A stretch of DNA of 64,000 bases from Sphaerobacter thermophilus DSM 20745 (lineage in GTDB: Bacteria > Chloroflexota > Chloroflexia > Thermomicrobiales > Thermomicrobiaceae). This document shows, in pieces, positions 48,097-56,600 of this stretch. The notes under the pieces were generated by a model. It saw only the letters and a program-made list of their open reading frames with translations, was not told the DNA's origin and did not search any database. The position numbers and the translations under genes were made by a program. The DNA is taken from positions 806,001 through 870,000 of the forward strand of contig NC_013524.1 in NCBI RefSeq assembly GCF_000024985.1. Reading direction: 5' to 3'. Within the stretch, counting starts at the first letter, position 1, and each line of letters begins with the position of its first letter.

Positions 48097-50358
48097 CTAC
48101 TCCGCCTTCGCTATCGCCGCGCGGATGCGCGGGGCGGTCATCGGGAGGTCGGTGACGCGGGCGCCGGTCGCGTCGGCGATGGCGTTGGCGATGGCCGCCG
48201 CGGTCGGGATGACCGGCGGCTCGCCGACACCCTTGGCGCCGAACGGCCCGGCCGAGGACGGTACCTCCACCAGCTTCACCTCGATCGGTGGCACCTGCGG
48301 GGCGGCCGGCAGGCTGTAGTCCATCAGCGTCGGGTTCAGAGGCTGGCCGTTGTCGTCGTAGATCAGGCCCTCGTGCAGCGCCCAGCCGATGCCCTGGGCC
48401 ACACCGCCGTGGATCTGCCCTTCCACGAGCGCCGGGTTCAACGCCCGCCCGACGTCCTGCGCCGCGACGATCCCCAGCAGCGTGACCTCACCAGTCGCCG
48501 GGTCCACCCGGACATGGGCGATCTGAGCGGAGAAGCCGGGTGCGCGCGCCGTCACGGCCGACTTGCCGACGCCGTAGACCGGCTCGTACTTGCCGCCGAA
48601 CGTCATGCTCAGGCGCGCGATCTCGCCGATGGCGATCGAGCGGTCGGGCACACCCTTGACCTGGACCTTGCCGTCCACTATCTCCAGGTCTTCCGGCGCC
48701 GCCTCCAGCTCGGCCGCGGCGATGGCGAACACCTGCCGCCGTGCCTCCTCCGCTGCGGCGCGCACCGCCAGTCCCACCGTGTAGGTGATCTTGCTGCCGC
48801 CGCTCATGCCCGCGTACGGGGCGCCGTCGGTGTTGTCGGTCACGACCTTCACCCGGTCCACCGGGACGCCGAAGGTCTCGGCGGCGATCATCGCCATCGT
48901 CGTGTTGGTGCCGGTTATGTCGACCGACCCCAGGGACACGGTCAGGCTGCCGTCGGTGTTGACCCGGACGTTGGCTGCGCAGGGCTCGATCCCGCCGGGC
49001 CAGCCGCCGATCGCGATGCCGAAGCCCTCGTTCGGACCGGCGGTGCGCTGCTGCCAGTGGTCGCGCACTGCCTCGAGCACCTCACGCAACCCCATCTCCG
49101 GCCAGGGCACGTCGTTGGGCTGCGGGTCGCCCGGGGCAGAGACGTTGCGCAGCCGGAACTCCAGCGGATCCCAGCCGAGCGCGCGGGCCGCCTCGTCCAC
49201 CGCCTGCTCGATCGCGAAGGTTCCCTGCGGCGCGCCGGGGGCGCGATAGGCACCTACACCCGGTTTGTTGGTCAGTACCTCGTAGCCGATCAGGTCGAGG
49301 TTGGCGCAGCGGTAGTAACCGCCCAGGATCAGCAGCGCCACAACGGCCGGTGCACCGGGGTAGACCCCCGAGTCGAAGATGACGTGACCCTGGATGGCGG
49401 TGATGGTCCCGTCTTTCTTGGCCCCGAGCTTCACGTCGATCACCGCGCCAGGGGCGGGGGTCGCCAGCAGGAACTCCTCCATGCGGGAGAGGACCAGCTT
49501 GACCGGGCGGCCGGTGCGCAGCGCCAGGGCGCCAACCAGGGGCTCCAGGAGAACCGTCTTGCCGCCGAAGCCGCCACCGACCTCCATCGGCACGATCGTC
49601 ACCTGGTTCTGCGCCAGGCCCAGCGTGTCGGCGGTGACGGTGCGCGCGTAGAACTGGCCCTGGGTCGCGGTGTAGATCGTGAGGTTGCCCAGCGGGTCGG
49701 GTACCGCCAGCGTCGCATGCGGCTCGATGTAGCCCTGGTGCACCGAGGGTGTGGTGAAGCTGCGCTCGACGACGACGTCCGCCTCGGCAAAGCCCTGCTC
49801 GACATCGCCCCGGCTGAAACGGACGGCGCTGATGACGTTGTCCGGCAGGCGGTTGACGTCGACCTCTTCACCGCCCTGGACCGTGGCATGCATCTGCGCC
49901 TCGGCCCACTCCCCCTCCTGCGCCTTGGGGCGGATTACCGGGGCGTCCGGCTGCATCGCGGCGCGCGGATCGATCACGACACCGAGCGGTTCGTAGTCGA
50001 CCTGGACCAGCGCCGCGGCCTCCTCCGCAGCCGCCTCACTCTCGGCGATCACCACCGCGACCGGCTGACCGTAGTAGATCACCTTGTCGCGGGCGAGCAT
50101 GGCCCGCGCCCTCTCCGATGGCTCAGGTCCGTCCGGCAACAGGTCCGCACCCGTGACGACGTCCACCACGCCGGGGACCGCCCGCGCGGCGCTGGTGTCG
50201 ATACCGGTGATGCGGGCGTGCGCCTGGGTGGCGGTCGTGAGCCGGGCGATGAGGGTTCCCGGCGGGGTCAGGTCGGCGGTGTAGCGGGTCTGGCCGCGCA
50301 CCTTCTGTGGTGAGTCGATACGTGGGATTGATTTCCCGATCAGCGTAGTCGCGGTCAT
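48097..50358 (-). CDS. Xanthine dehydrogenase-family molybdenum-binding subunit
   Basis: 753 residues from ATG 50358, behind GAGGGAGG. The N-terminal aldehyde oxidase a/b hammerhead domain (VRGQTRYTADLTPPG) precedes two molybdopterin-binding domains: GGGFGGKT, GAYRAPGAPQGTFAIEQ and, near the end, GAKGVGEPPVIPTAAA, whose Glu is the catalytic base. AYRAPGAPQ differs from the AYRCSFR of form I CO dehydrogenase, so CO oxidation is unlikely. A hydroxylase for an aromatic heterocycle or aldehyde is more likely. The usual FAD and 2Fe-2S subunits are not adjacent, so partners must be elsewhere. Confidence 0.9.
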   Translation of the reverse strand: MTATTLIGKSIPRIDSPQKVRGQTRYTADLTPPGTLIARLTTATQAHARITGIDTSAARAVPGVVDVVTGADLLPDGPEPSERARAMLARDKVIYYGQPVAVVIAESEAAAEEAAALVQVDYEPLGVVIDPRAAMQPDAPVIRPKAQEGEWAEAQMHATVQGGEEVDVNRLPDNVISAVRFSRGDVEQGFAEADVVVERSFTTPSVHQGYIEPHATLAVPDPLGNLTIYTATQGQFYARTVTADTLGLAQNQVTIVPMEVGGGFGGKTVLLEPLVGALALRTGRPVKLVLSRMEEFLLATPAPGAVIDVKLGAKKDGTITAIQGHVIFDSGVYPGAPAVVALLILGGYYRCANLDLIGYEVLTNKPGVGAYRAPGAPQGTFAIEQAVDEAARALGWDPLEFRLRNVSAPGDPQPNDVPWPEMGLREVLEAVRDHWQQRTAGPNEGFGIAIGGWPGGIEPCAANVRVNTDGSLTVSLGSVDITGTNTTMAMIAAETFGVPVDRVKVVTDNTDGAPYAGMSGGSKITYTVGLAVRAAAEEARRQVFAIAAAELEAAPEDLEIVDGKVQVKGVPDRSIAIGEIARLSMTFGGKYEPVYGVGKSAVTARAPGFSAQIAHVRVDPATGEVTLLGIVAAQDVGRALNPALVEGQIHGGVAQGIGWALHEGLIYDDNGQPLNPTLMDYSLPAAPQVPPIEVKLVEVPSSAGPFGAKGVGEPPVIPTAAAIANAIADATGARVTDLPMTAPRIRAAIAKAE

Positions 50359-50482
50359 TCTGCCTCCCTCGGCTATTCGTGCCGGTCTCGCGTCCGGAAT
50401 CTTGGTCCTTAGCTGGCTCAGCGTCAAGGTAGGTCCGAGATCGCAGGGTCAGCCGACTCAGGGCGAGCGGTACCTCCCGCTC

Positions 50483-50511
50483 TTGTCGTGTGTACGGACA
50501 ATGCGTACGAT
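50483..50511 (+). promoter_or_regulatory. Promoter of lipoprotein gene
   Basis: TTGTCG (50483-50488), 17 bases, TACGAT (50506-50511), about 40 bases upstream of the lipoprotein start. Confidence 0.55.
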
Positions 50512-50552
50512 CAGCAGGCGGGTTGGCTCGGCGGTGAGAGAGGACGGCCGGC

Positions 50553-51557
50553 GTGCACCGGGGATCGTGGAACGGAGTACAGCGGCGAGCGGTGCAAACG
50601 CTCGTGATCATCCTGGCTGCCGCCGTGCTCGGTGCCTGCGGCGGATCCGGGCCGTCCGCCACGATGGGACCGGGCGCGGCGAGTGGGACCCCTGCAGAGG
50701 CGTCGCCGGTCATCTTATCCCTGCCACCCACCGCGACCCCGACGCTCGCCGCCACGCCCACGGCAACGCCGCCTACCACCTCGCTGCGCGATGTCGACTG
50801 GCGTGCGGTTCTGACCGGTGACCCTGCGCTCGAATTCGGCGCTGCCCCGTCGGGCTTCCCCGCCGAGCTGGGCGACCTCTACCTTCCGGATGGACCGGGC
50901 GGGGTCTACGGCTTCCCAGCACTGGATGAAATCCTCTACGGCGACCTCGACGGCGACGGGCAGGAGGACGCCGTCATCCCGTTCCACTCCGGCGGCACGG
51001 CGGGCGCGATCGGTGTCCTCGTCTACCGCGCGACGCCGGACGGGCCGCGACTTGCGGCGGCCCAGCCGTCGTACAAGATGGACATCCGCCTCGACGGCGG
51101 CGAACTGGTCCTGCGCACCGCGGCCTATGCCGGTTGGGAACCGAACTGCTGCCCGAGCGCCTGGGTCGAAACCCGCTACCGGCTCGAGGGTGACGCGCTC
51201 GTGCCGACCGCGGAGCAGGTCGGGCCGGTCCAGGGGAGCGAGCTGCTCACCGTCGAGCACTTCTACGGGCTGCTCGATGCGGGCGACTACGAGGCGGCGT
51301 ACGCCTTCCTCTCACCGAACTTCCAGGCGGCGAACCCCTACGACGCCTGGGTCTCGGGCTACGCGAACACCGAGCGCGTCATCGCCTACGTGGCGCAGAG
51401 CGAGCCGGGTCGCGTCACGGTGAACCTGGAGGTGCACGAGCGCGACCCTGCCGGGGACACTCGCGTGCGCTACTTCAGCGGCACCTGGTACCTGATCTTC
51501 GACTCCGAGCGCCGGCAATGGCTGCTCGACCGGGCGGAGATCCGAGAGGTGGCGTGA
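50553..51557 (+). CDS. Secreted lipoprotein of unknown function
   Basis: 334 residues. The N-terminus has a lipobox (VIILAAAVLGAC), so a lipid-anchored exported protein is expected. Residues about 40-75 are a Pro/Thr-rich linker (SLPPTATPTLAATPTATPPT). A following region has GDLDGDGQEDAVIPF, an EF-hand-like acidic loop used in repeats of FG-GAP type, and the pair NCC. The C-terminal 110 residues (LLTVEHFYGLLDAGDYEAAY) look like an NTF2-like fold. I recognise no enzyme motif. Confidence 0.75.
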   Translation: MHRGSWNGVQRRAVQTLVIILAAAVLGACGGSGPSATMGPGAASGTPAEASPVILSLPPTATPTLAATPTATPPTTSLRDVDWRAVLTGDPALEFGAAPSGFPAELGDLYLPDGPGGVYGFPALDEILYGDLDGDGQEDAVIPFHSGGTAGAIGVLVYRATPDGPRLAAAQPSYKMDIRLDGGELVLRTAAYAGWEPNCCPSAWVETRYRLEGDALVPTAEQVGPVQGSELLTVEHFYGLLDAGDYEAAYAFLSPNFQAANPYDAWVSGYANTERVIAYVAQSEPGRVTVNLEVHERDPAGDTRVRYFSGTWYLIFDSERRQWLLDRAEIREVA

Positions 51558-51654
51558 GCGTCAAGTCCTGCGCGTGGCGGTCCGCGGGTCCCATGACCTC
51601 GCCGGGAGCTATCCAGCCCAGGAGCGCGGGCGTCGTCGTTCAGCGCAATTCGCC

Positions 51655-51700
51655 GCTGGCACGTGCCCGGGGGTTTACCCCCGGGCCCCGACCACCGCGC
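51655..51700. repeat. Family B repeat unit
   Basis: GTGCCCGGGGGTTTACCCCCG followed by GGCCCCGACCACCGCGCGG. The palindrome is the same as in the clusters at 17.6 and 25.7 kb. It lies in the gap between convergent genes. Confidence 0.7.
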
Positions 51701-51800
51701 GGCGTCCCTCGCACCACCTATTTCAGGCACCTACCTGGGCGTTGGATACCGTGTCAGCCGGGGGTATTGGAGTGTTGGTTCCTTTCCGCTACTACCTGTA

Positions 51801-52232
51801 CTACCTGCGGTCAGCGGTGAAGCCCGCCGTCTCATCCAGCTCCGGCAGCAGCACGACGCTCTCCTGCTCGTTCGGGTCGGTGCGGGCGATGACGGCGATG
51901 CACGGCTCGGTCTGACTGCGGTTGGCCGGCAAGTGCGGGACGCCTGCCGGGATGTAGACGAAGTCGCCCGGGCCGGTGACGACGTGCTCGCGGAGTCCTT
52001 CTCCGTACCACATCTCCGCCTCGCCGCTGAGCACGTAGATGGCCGTTTCGTGTCGCTCGTGCAGATGCGCCCTGGCTCGGCCGCCGGGCGGGATGGTCAG
52101 CAGGTGCATGCAGAGCCCGGTCGCGCCCGCGCTCTGAGCCGAAATACCCTCGAAGTAGGAGAGGCCCTGCTTCCCCTCGTAGCTGTGGCTGCCGCGAACG
52201 ACGGTGCAGGTGGGCTGGGCTGGCTCAGGCAT
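51801..52232 (-). CDS. Cupin-domain protein
   Basis: 143 residues, single-domain cupin. Motif 1 is visible as RAHLHERHETAIYVLSGEAE with His, His, His and Glu metal ligands. Motif 2 is GPGDFVYIPAGVPHLPAN with the fourth His. The C-terminal part has TDPNEQESVVLLPELD. The family covers dioxygenases, isomerases and sensors, so the reaction is unknown. It stands alone on its strand, convergent with the lipoprotein gene. Confidence 0.85.
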   Translation of the reverse strand: MPEPAQPTCTVVRGSHSYEGKQGLSYFEGISAQSAGATGLCMHLLTIPPGGRARAHLHERHETAIYVLSGEAEMWYGEGLREHVVTGPGDFVYIPAGVPHLPANRSQTEPCIAVIARTDPNEQESVVLLPELDETAGFTADRR

Positions 52233-52411
52233 GGGCGTCCTCCTCGCTCGTTCCCGGTCATGTGTTCAGCGCATCGTAGCACCGCGCCGGTTCGGCTCCA
52301 AGACGGGCCGCGGGGTATACTGGCGGATTGGCCGGCGAACGGGCCGTCAGGACGCCCACGCCGAGCCGATCGAGCGATGGCACAGGGTGCGAGAGGAGGT
52401 ACACCCAGAAC

Positions 52412-52921
52412 ATGGATGCGGCGACGCTTCGCCCTGGACGGGTGAGGTCGGCGGAGAGCGAGCGGCAGTGGTCCTGGTTGGTGGTTGGGGCCATCGCCCT
52501 GATGCTGACCTACTTCGCCATCACCAACCACGTCGATCTAGCCCCTTGGAACAACCTCGAGGCGGCCGGGCCGCAACTGGCGAGCACTCTCTCGGGCGTA
52601 ATCCCCTTCAGCATCATCGCCCTGGGGTTCGCGCTGCGGATCCCCCTGCTGATGCTCGTCGGCACGGTCTACAGCTATGTCTGGCTCCTGCTGCAGATCC
52701 GGCAGTGGTGGATCCCGTACCTCTTCGGCTCGACGCCGCTGCACCGCGCGTTCGACTGGTACACCGCCCACGGCTACGATCAGACGGTCCGCTTCCTGCC
52801 CGTCATTGAAGGACGGCCCGTGCCCGACGCGCAGCACGTCGTCCTCGAGCTGCTGTCGCTGCTGGTTGTGATCGTGACGACGGTGGCGTACGTCCGGTTG
52901 CGCCGGGAGCGCTACTCCTAA
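52412..52921 (+). CDS. Membrane protein of unknown function
   Basis: 169 residues from ATG 52412 behind GAGAGGAGG. At least four hydrophobic segments are visible: WLVVGAIALMLTYFAI, VIPFSIIALGFALRIPLLML, VGTVYSYVWLLLQI and LELLSLLVVIVTTVAYV. Between them FGSTPLHRAFDWYTAHGY, with RFLPVIEGRPVPDAQHV, forms a loop. I do not recognise the family. TATACT at 52316-52321 might serve as its -10. The gene is followed at 32 bases by the CPBP-type protease gene. Confidence 0.7.
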   Translation: MDAATLRPGRVRSAESERQWSWLVVGAIALMLTYFAITNHVDLAPWNNLEAAGPQLASTLSGVIPFSIIALGFALRIPLLMLVGTVYSYVWLLLQIRQWWIPYLFGSTPLHRAFDWYTAHGYDQTVRFLPVIEGRPVPDAQHVVLELLSLLVVIVTTVAYVRLRRERYS

Positions 52922-52952
52922 GAGCCCTCTAGAGTGGAGATTCAGTCGGATC

Positions 52953-53792
52953 ATGACGAACGGCGAAACCAGCCGTGCCAGGGGTGATCTCGCGTGGTTC
53001 ATTTGCCTCACCATCGGCATCACCTGGCTCAGCTACCTTCCGATCATCGTCGCGGTGCGGCGCGACGAGACGGTCGATCATAATTCACCGGTGGCCCTGC
53101 TCGGCCTCCTGGCGGTGCTGGCGCCGGCGCTGACGGCGTGTGCTCTGGCCGCCGTGCGCGGCGGGCGGCGCGAGTTGCGCACCCTGCTGGGGATGGCGGG
53201 GCGGTGGCGCTTCCCCCTGCGGTGGTACCTCGTGGTCCTGGTCGTCCCGTTCGCCGTGCTCTTGACCGGCGTGGCCGTGGACTCCCTGGTGTCGGGCGTG
53301 CCGCCGGAAGCGTGGATCCTCGCGCCATCGGCCCAGACGCTCGCGACCTTCTGGATCGCACCGCTCGGTGAGGACCTCGGCTGGCGCGGCTACGCGCTTT
53401 CCCGGGCGCTCACCCGGTGGAGCCCGGTCGCCACGAGCCTGATCCTCGGCCCGATCTGGGCGCTGTGGCACCTGCCGATGGCCTTGGTCCCCGGCACCGC
53501 GCAGGCCGATCAGTCCTTCCTGCTCTTCACCGTGCAGGTCACGGGCGCGACCATGCTCTTCACCCGGGTGTTCATCGCCACGCGCGGGAGCGTGCTGGCG
53601 ATGATCCTGATGCATGCCGCGGCCAACCTGTCGTTCAACGTCGTCCCCGTGTTCGCGCATGAGGGTGGCAACGCCACGCGCACCGCGCTCATCTCCGTGC
53701 TGTACCTCGTCGCCGGCGTGGTAGCCCTGCTCACTCTGCCCCGCCGGGCCGAGCGTGTGCAGCCGGAGAAGGCCTCCGTCCCTGCCGACTGA
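52953..53792 (+). CDS. CPBP-family intramembrane metalloprotease-like protein
   Basis: 279 residues with seven or eight hydrophobic segments. The CPBP (CAAX protease and bacteriocin-processing) motifs are GEDLGWRGYAL (usual EExxxR appears as ED with GWRG), LILGPIWALWHLPMAL and MHAAANLSFN, which together provide the Glu, Arg, His and Asn residues thought to bind zinc. One of the two Glu positions is Asp here. Such proteins cleave prenylated or hydrophobic substrates in the membrane, or act as immunity proteins. It is likely co-transcribed with the membrane protein upstream. Confidence 0.85.
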   Translation: MTNGETSRARGDLAWFICLTIGITWLSYLPIIVAVRRDETVDHNSPVALLGLLAVLAPALTACALAAVRGGRRELRTLLGMAGRWRFPLRWYLVVLVVPFAVLLTGVAVDSLVSGVPPEAWILAPSAQTLATFWIAPLGEDLGWRGYALSRALTRWSPVATSLILGPIWALWHLPMALVPGTAQADQSFLLFTVQVTGATMLFTRVFIATRGSVLAMILMHAAANLSFNVVPVFAHEGGNATRTALISVLYLVAGVVALLTLPRRAERVQPEKASVPAD

Positions 53793-53825
53793 TCCGGCTG
53801 ATCCCTCTACGGCGACGGCATAACC

Positions 53826-53859
53826 CCAGCGGCCGCGGGTGCGCACCCACGGCCGCTGG
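53826..53859. terminator. GC hairpin after CPBP gene
   Basis: CCAGCGGCCG pairs with CGGCCGCTGG around an inner GGGTG/CACCC stem. It lies 33 bases after the stop codon, without a T-run. Confidence 0.5.
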
Positions 53860-53948
53860 CCGTACAACGCTCGGCATCGCTGTGGATCGACATGCAGCGC
53901 CCACCGGCAGGGATCGAACCGCGCCGGGACGGTGCGGTAGGCCATTGC

Positions 53949-54023
53949 CTCCTCATCGACTCGCAGCCGAACCAGGAGAAGCCGCGCACCATCCACCACA
54001 ACCCTGTGGTCTCGTTGTCGTTA
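53949..54023 (+). pseudogene. Relic of an FMN/F420 oxidase (PPOX) gene
   Basis: In one frame this gives LLIDSQPNQEKPRTIHHNPV, then VSLSL. It aligns without gaps to LIYSRPDQQKVRNIRHNPKV, then SLHF, of the intact gene at 55.1 kb. Shortly upstream, RRDG is also shared with that protein, with the part in between missing. No start codon, and the frame decays right after this stretch. It is therefore a deleted copy. Confidence 0.7.
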
Positions 54024-54048
54024 ACTCACCTTGGCGCTGTGAGACTAC

Positions 54049-54077
54049 TTGACCTTCTGAGCCTTTTCCTCTACGAT
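54049..54077 (+). promoter_or_regulatory. Promoter of collagen-like gene
   Basis: TTGACC (54049-54054), exactly 17 bases, TACGAT (54072-54077). It lies about 95 bases upstream of the start codon. Confidence 0.65.
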
Positions 54078-54172
54078 CTCACTGTTTATGCTTTGGAGAG
54101 CGGTTCGTTTGGTCCGGTGACCGGTCACAGCGAGCCCGCCGCGGTGGGGTGTACGCGAGAGAGGGGGCGAGT

Positions 54173-54778
54173 GTGACGCGGGGATCGGTGCTCGGTCGCC
54201 TGGTGCGATCGGGACGGGTGGTGGTGCTGCTCGTCGTCGGCCTGCTGGTGGGGCTGTTCAGCGGGGTGGCGCTGGCCAACCAGGACGCCCAGGTGATCTA
54301 CGGCTGTAAAACCGGGTTGGCCGGGTTGCTGCGCATCGTGGACAACCCGAAAAAGTGCTGGTGGTTCGAGACTCCCATTTCCTGGAACCAGATGGGGCCA
54401 CAGGGGCCACAGGGGCCAGCGGGACCGGCGGGACCCAAGGGCGAGAAAGGCGATCCGGGTCCACAGGGGCCTGCGGGCCCGCAGGGGCCACAGGGACCGA
54501 AAGGTGAGAAGGGCGATTCAGGTCTGGATAACATCACGATCTACACGCCGACCCCAGTGACCATTGAGAATGGGCAGAGTGGGTCCTGGGAGTTCACCTG
54601 TCAGGTTCCCAGTAATCGCGTCTTGGGTGGAGGGTATGAAATTCAGCCTGGCGGACCTGGGGTGGAAGTGCGGGCGAGCCGACCGATTCAATCCTTAGTC
54701 CAAGTGTGGCGGGTGATCGTTACTAACAATTCCGGAACAAACCAGGAATTGACCGTCTCGATGATCTGTGCGCAATAA
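54173..54778 (+). CDS. Collagen-like secreted or surface protein
   Basis: 201 residues from GTG 54173, behind AGAGAGGGGG. A signal or anchor segment ([20 protein letters not shown]) is followed by [14 protein letters not shown] and [18 protein letters not shown], the usual lead-in to bacterial collagen-like tracts. The Gly-X-Y tract runs for about 17 triplets ([19 protein letters not shown] and so on), ending in GEKGDSG. A C-terminal 85-residue beta-rich domain with two cysteines follows. Probably a trimeric extracellular protein. Family knowledge places such proteins on cell surfaces or spores. A hairpin terminator follows. Confidence 0.85.
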   Translation: MTRGSVLGRLVRSGRVVVLLVVGLLVGLFSGVALANQDAQVIYGCKTGLAGLLRIVDNPKKCWWFETPISWNQMGPQGPQGPAGPAGPKGEKGDPGPQGPAGPQGPQGPKGEKGDSGLDNITIYTPTPVTIENGQSGSWEFTCQVPSNRVLGGGYEIQPGGPGVEVRASRPIQSLVQVWRVIVTNNSGTNQELTVSMICAQ

Positions 54779-54810
54779 GGCACACCGGTCATCCCATCGG
54801 TGATCCACTG

Positions 54811-54839
54811 GCCGCTGGCGATGTCTCGTCTCCAGCGGC
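54811..54839 (+). terminator. Terminator-like hairpin after collagen-like gene
   Basis: GCCGCTGG, a 13-base loop and CCAGCGGC, followed by TTCCTTG, about 35 bases after the stop. The remaining gap to 55135 shows no gene; a TAGACT at 55069-55074 may be the -10 of the next gene. Confidence 0.5.
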
Positions 54840-55135
54840 TTCCTTGTCTCCATCCGCGGGGCGGTCGCCAGCACCGTTCGGACGGTGCGCCGGCTGGGGG
54901 CGTGGTGGCGCGCCGGCACGGCCTCCGCGTTCGGGGGGGGTCGCGTCTCAGCGGTGGGAGTGCGGCACGCCGGGGCCACGACCGCGAGTCGGCCCTCCAT
55001 GTCCAGGGTCCGGCGCGCAGTGGGGAGAACGGCTGAGGCCAGGGCTGAGTGTCGCGCTTCCGAGCAGATAGACTGGGAGGGACGGTCGCTGTTGGACGTA
55101 AGCAGGTATGAGTGAGGAGTGGGAGGGGCATCGCG

Positions 55136-55552
55136 ATGCTCGATACCACCACGGAGTGGGGACGGCTGGTCGAGCGGCGGCTGCGTGAGGAGGAGGTCAT
55201 CTGGCTGACGACCGTCCGGCGCGATGGGCAGCCGCAGCCGATCCCCGTCTGGTTCCTGTGGGACGGCGAGACGATCCTCATCTACTCGCGGCCGGATCAG
55301 CAGAAGGTGCGCAACATCCGCCACAACCCAAAGGTGTCGCTGCACTTCAACACCGACGAGTACGGCGACAGCGTGGTGCGGATCGACGGCGTGGCGGAGA
55401 TTGTGCCGGACGCGCCGCCCGTTACCGAGGTGCCGGAGATGATCGAGAAGTACCGGGACGGGATCCGGCGCATCGGCTCCGACCCTGAGTCGTTCGCCCG
55501 CGACTACTCGGTCGCCATCCGCGTCGTACCGCAGCGGTTCTACGGCTGGTAG
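55136..55552 (+). CDS. PPOX-class flavin/F420-dependent oxidoreductase
   Basis: 138 residues from ATG 55136 behind GGGAGGGG. A split-barrel FMN- or F420-binding fold of the pyridoxamine-phosphate-oxidase class: WLTTVRRDGQPQPIPVWFLW, ILIYSRPDQQKVRNIRHNP and VVRIDGVAEIV. Length and motif order resemble the Rv3369-like (TIGR03667) group, probable F420-dependent enzymes. The cofactor cannot be decided from sequence. A relic of a second copy lies 1.1 kb upstream, on the far side of the collagen-like gene. Confidence 0.85.
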   Translation: MLDTTTEWGRLVERRLREEEVIWLTTVRRDGQPQPIPVWFLWDGETILIYSRPDQQKVRNIRHNPKVSLHFNTDEYGDSVVRIDGVAEIVPDAPPVTEVPEMIEKYRDGIRRIGSDPESFARDYSVAIRVVPQRFYGW

Positions 55553-55751
55553 CCTCATGCAGCGCCGGACAAGGTCGTCGGCAGGCTGGATCGCGGACGC
55601 TGACCGCCTGCGGTCCGTCGGGCGACGAGCGGGGTGGGCCGGCGCTCACGGGGGCAGCCCGCCGGATGAGCACTTCGCCATCTCGGAAACGGCCGCTCTA
55701 TCCTGTGCTCGTTGGGTTCCTGCGCCTTGGACTCTGTGGGGGAGATGAGTC

Positions 55752-56330
55752 ATGAGCATTCCCGGCGCGCGTGATTGGCGCGAGATGACGGCATGGATGG
55801 CCGAGCTGCTGAAGCGGCGGACCGGTGACGACGTGGAGACGTGGAATGCCCGCGTGCGCGAATCCGGCGCGCACGACGAGGCGAGCCTGCGGGCGTGGCT
55901 CACCGAGCAGGGCGTAACCGGCTACGCGCAAACACTCCTGGTGATGGAGCGGTTCGGCTATCCTGACTTCTTCCTTGCCACGGCGGATGACCTGATTGCC
56001 GCGCATTACGCCGACCGACCCGCGCTTCGGCCGATCCTGGACGCCGTGCTCGTGCGGGCGGGGCAGCTTGGCGAGGTGAAGGTTCAGGCGCGCAAGACGT
56101 TTGTGGCTCTGGTCACGCCGCGCCGGACCTTCGCGGTGGTGCAACCCACGACCAGGCGGCGGGTGGATCTCGGGCTGCGACTCGCGGACCCGCCACTTGG
56201 CGGGCGCCTCCGCGCTGCCTCGAGCATGGGCAACGGCGCCATGACGGCGCGGATCGGCCTCGAATCGGTGGAGGAGGTCGACGACGAGGTCGACGAGTGG
56301 CTGCGGCGCGCCTACGAAGAAAACACCTGA
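55752..56330 (+). CDS. DUF4287/DUF5655-type protein
   Basis: 192 residues. The N-terminal part (about 5-75: WMAELLKRRTGDDVETWNAR, LRAWLTEQGVTGYAQTLLVM) resembles DUF4287. The C-terminal part (about 90-190: KVQARKTFVALVTPRRTFAV, RRVDLGLRLADPP) resembles DUF5655, a fold seen in proteins with predicted DNA-binding or transport functions. Function is unknown. It stands alone; its stop is followed by about 270 bases that contain the promoter of the oxidase operon. Confidence 0.75.
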   Translation: MSIPGARDWREMTAWMAELLKRRTGDDVETWNARVRESGAHDEASLRAWLTEQGVTGYAQTLLVMERFGYPDFFLATADDLIAAHYADRPALRPILDAVLVRAGQLGEVKVQARKTFVALVTPRRTFAVVQPTTRRRVDLGLRLADPPLGGRLRAASSMGNGAMTARIGLESVEEVDDEVDEWLRRAYEENT

Positions 56331-56455
56331 TCCGACGATCGCGCCGGAGAATGACGCGCGTTCGTCCGCGGCGCCGGCGACAGGACGAAGACTGTCGTGC
56401 CGTGACGGCCCCGACCAGCGCCCCCTATGGGGAGCCTCTGAGTGCGTACTTGGGC

Positions 56456-56484
56456 TTGACACGGCCGTCCGGGTTCCGGATAAT
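56456..56484 (+). promoter_or_regulatory. Promoter of the heme-copper oxidase operon
   Basis: TTGACA (56456-56461), exactly 17 bases, GATAAT (56479-56484). Transcription should start near 56491, about 110 bases before the ctaG start. It is one of the best sigma-70-type matches in the window. Confidence 0.8.
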
Positions 56485-56600
56485 GGCTGCATCGATAATC
56501 CGCGCGGTGCTATTTGAGTCGCTGCGCAGTTCGTCGTAGGACGTGTCCCTCGCCTAGGAGCATCGTCCGCGCGTTTCGCGCAATTCCCAGGAAGGCGATC

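Noticed and set aside
48058-50313. A 751-codon open frame on the plus strand
   Set aside because: It is the complement of the molybdenum hydroxylase gene. Its protein is rich in Arg, His and Asp with no motif, while the minus strand gives complete family motifs.
48097-50358. CO dehydrogenase large subunit (coxL)
   Set aside because: The active-site loop is AYRAPGAPQ rather than AYRCSFR and no coxM or coxS lies beside it.
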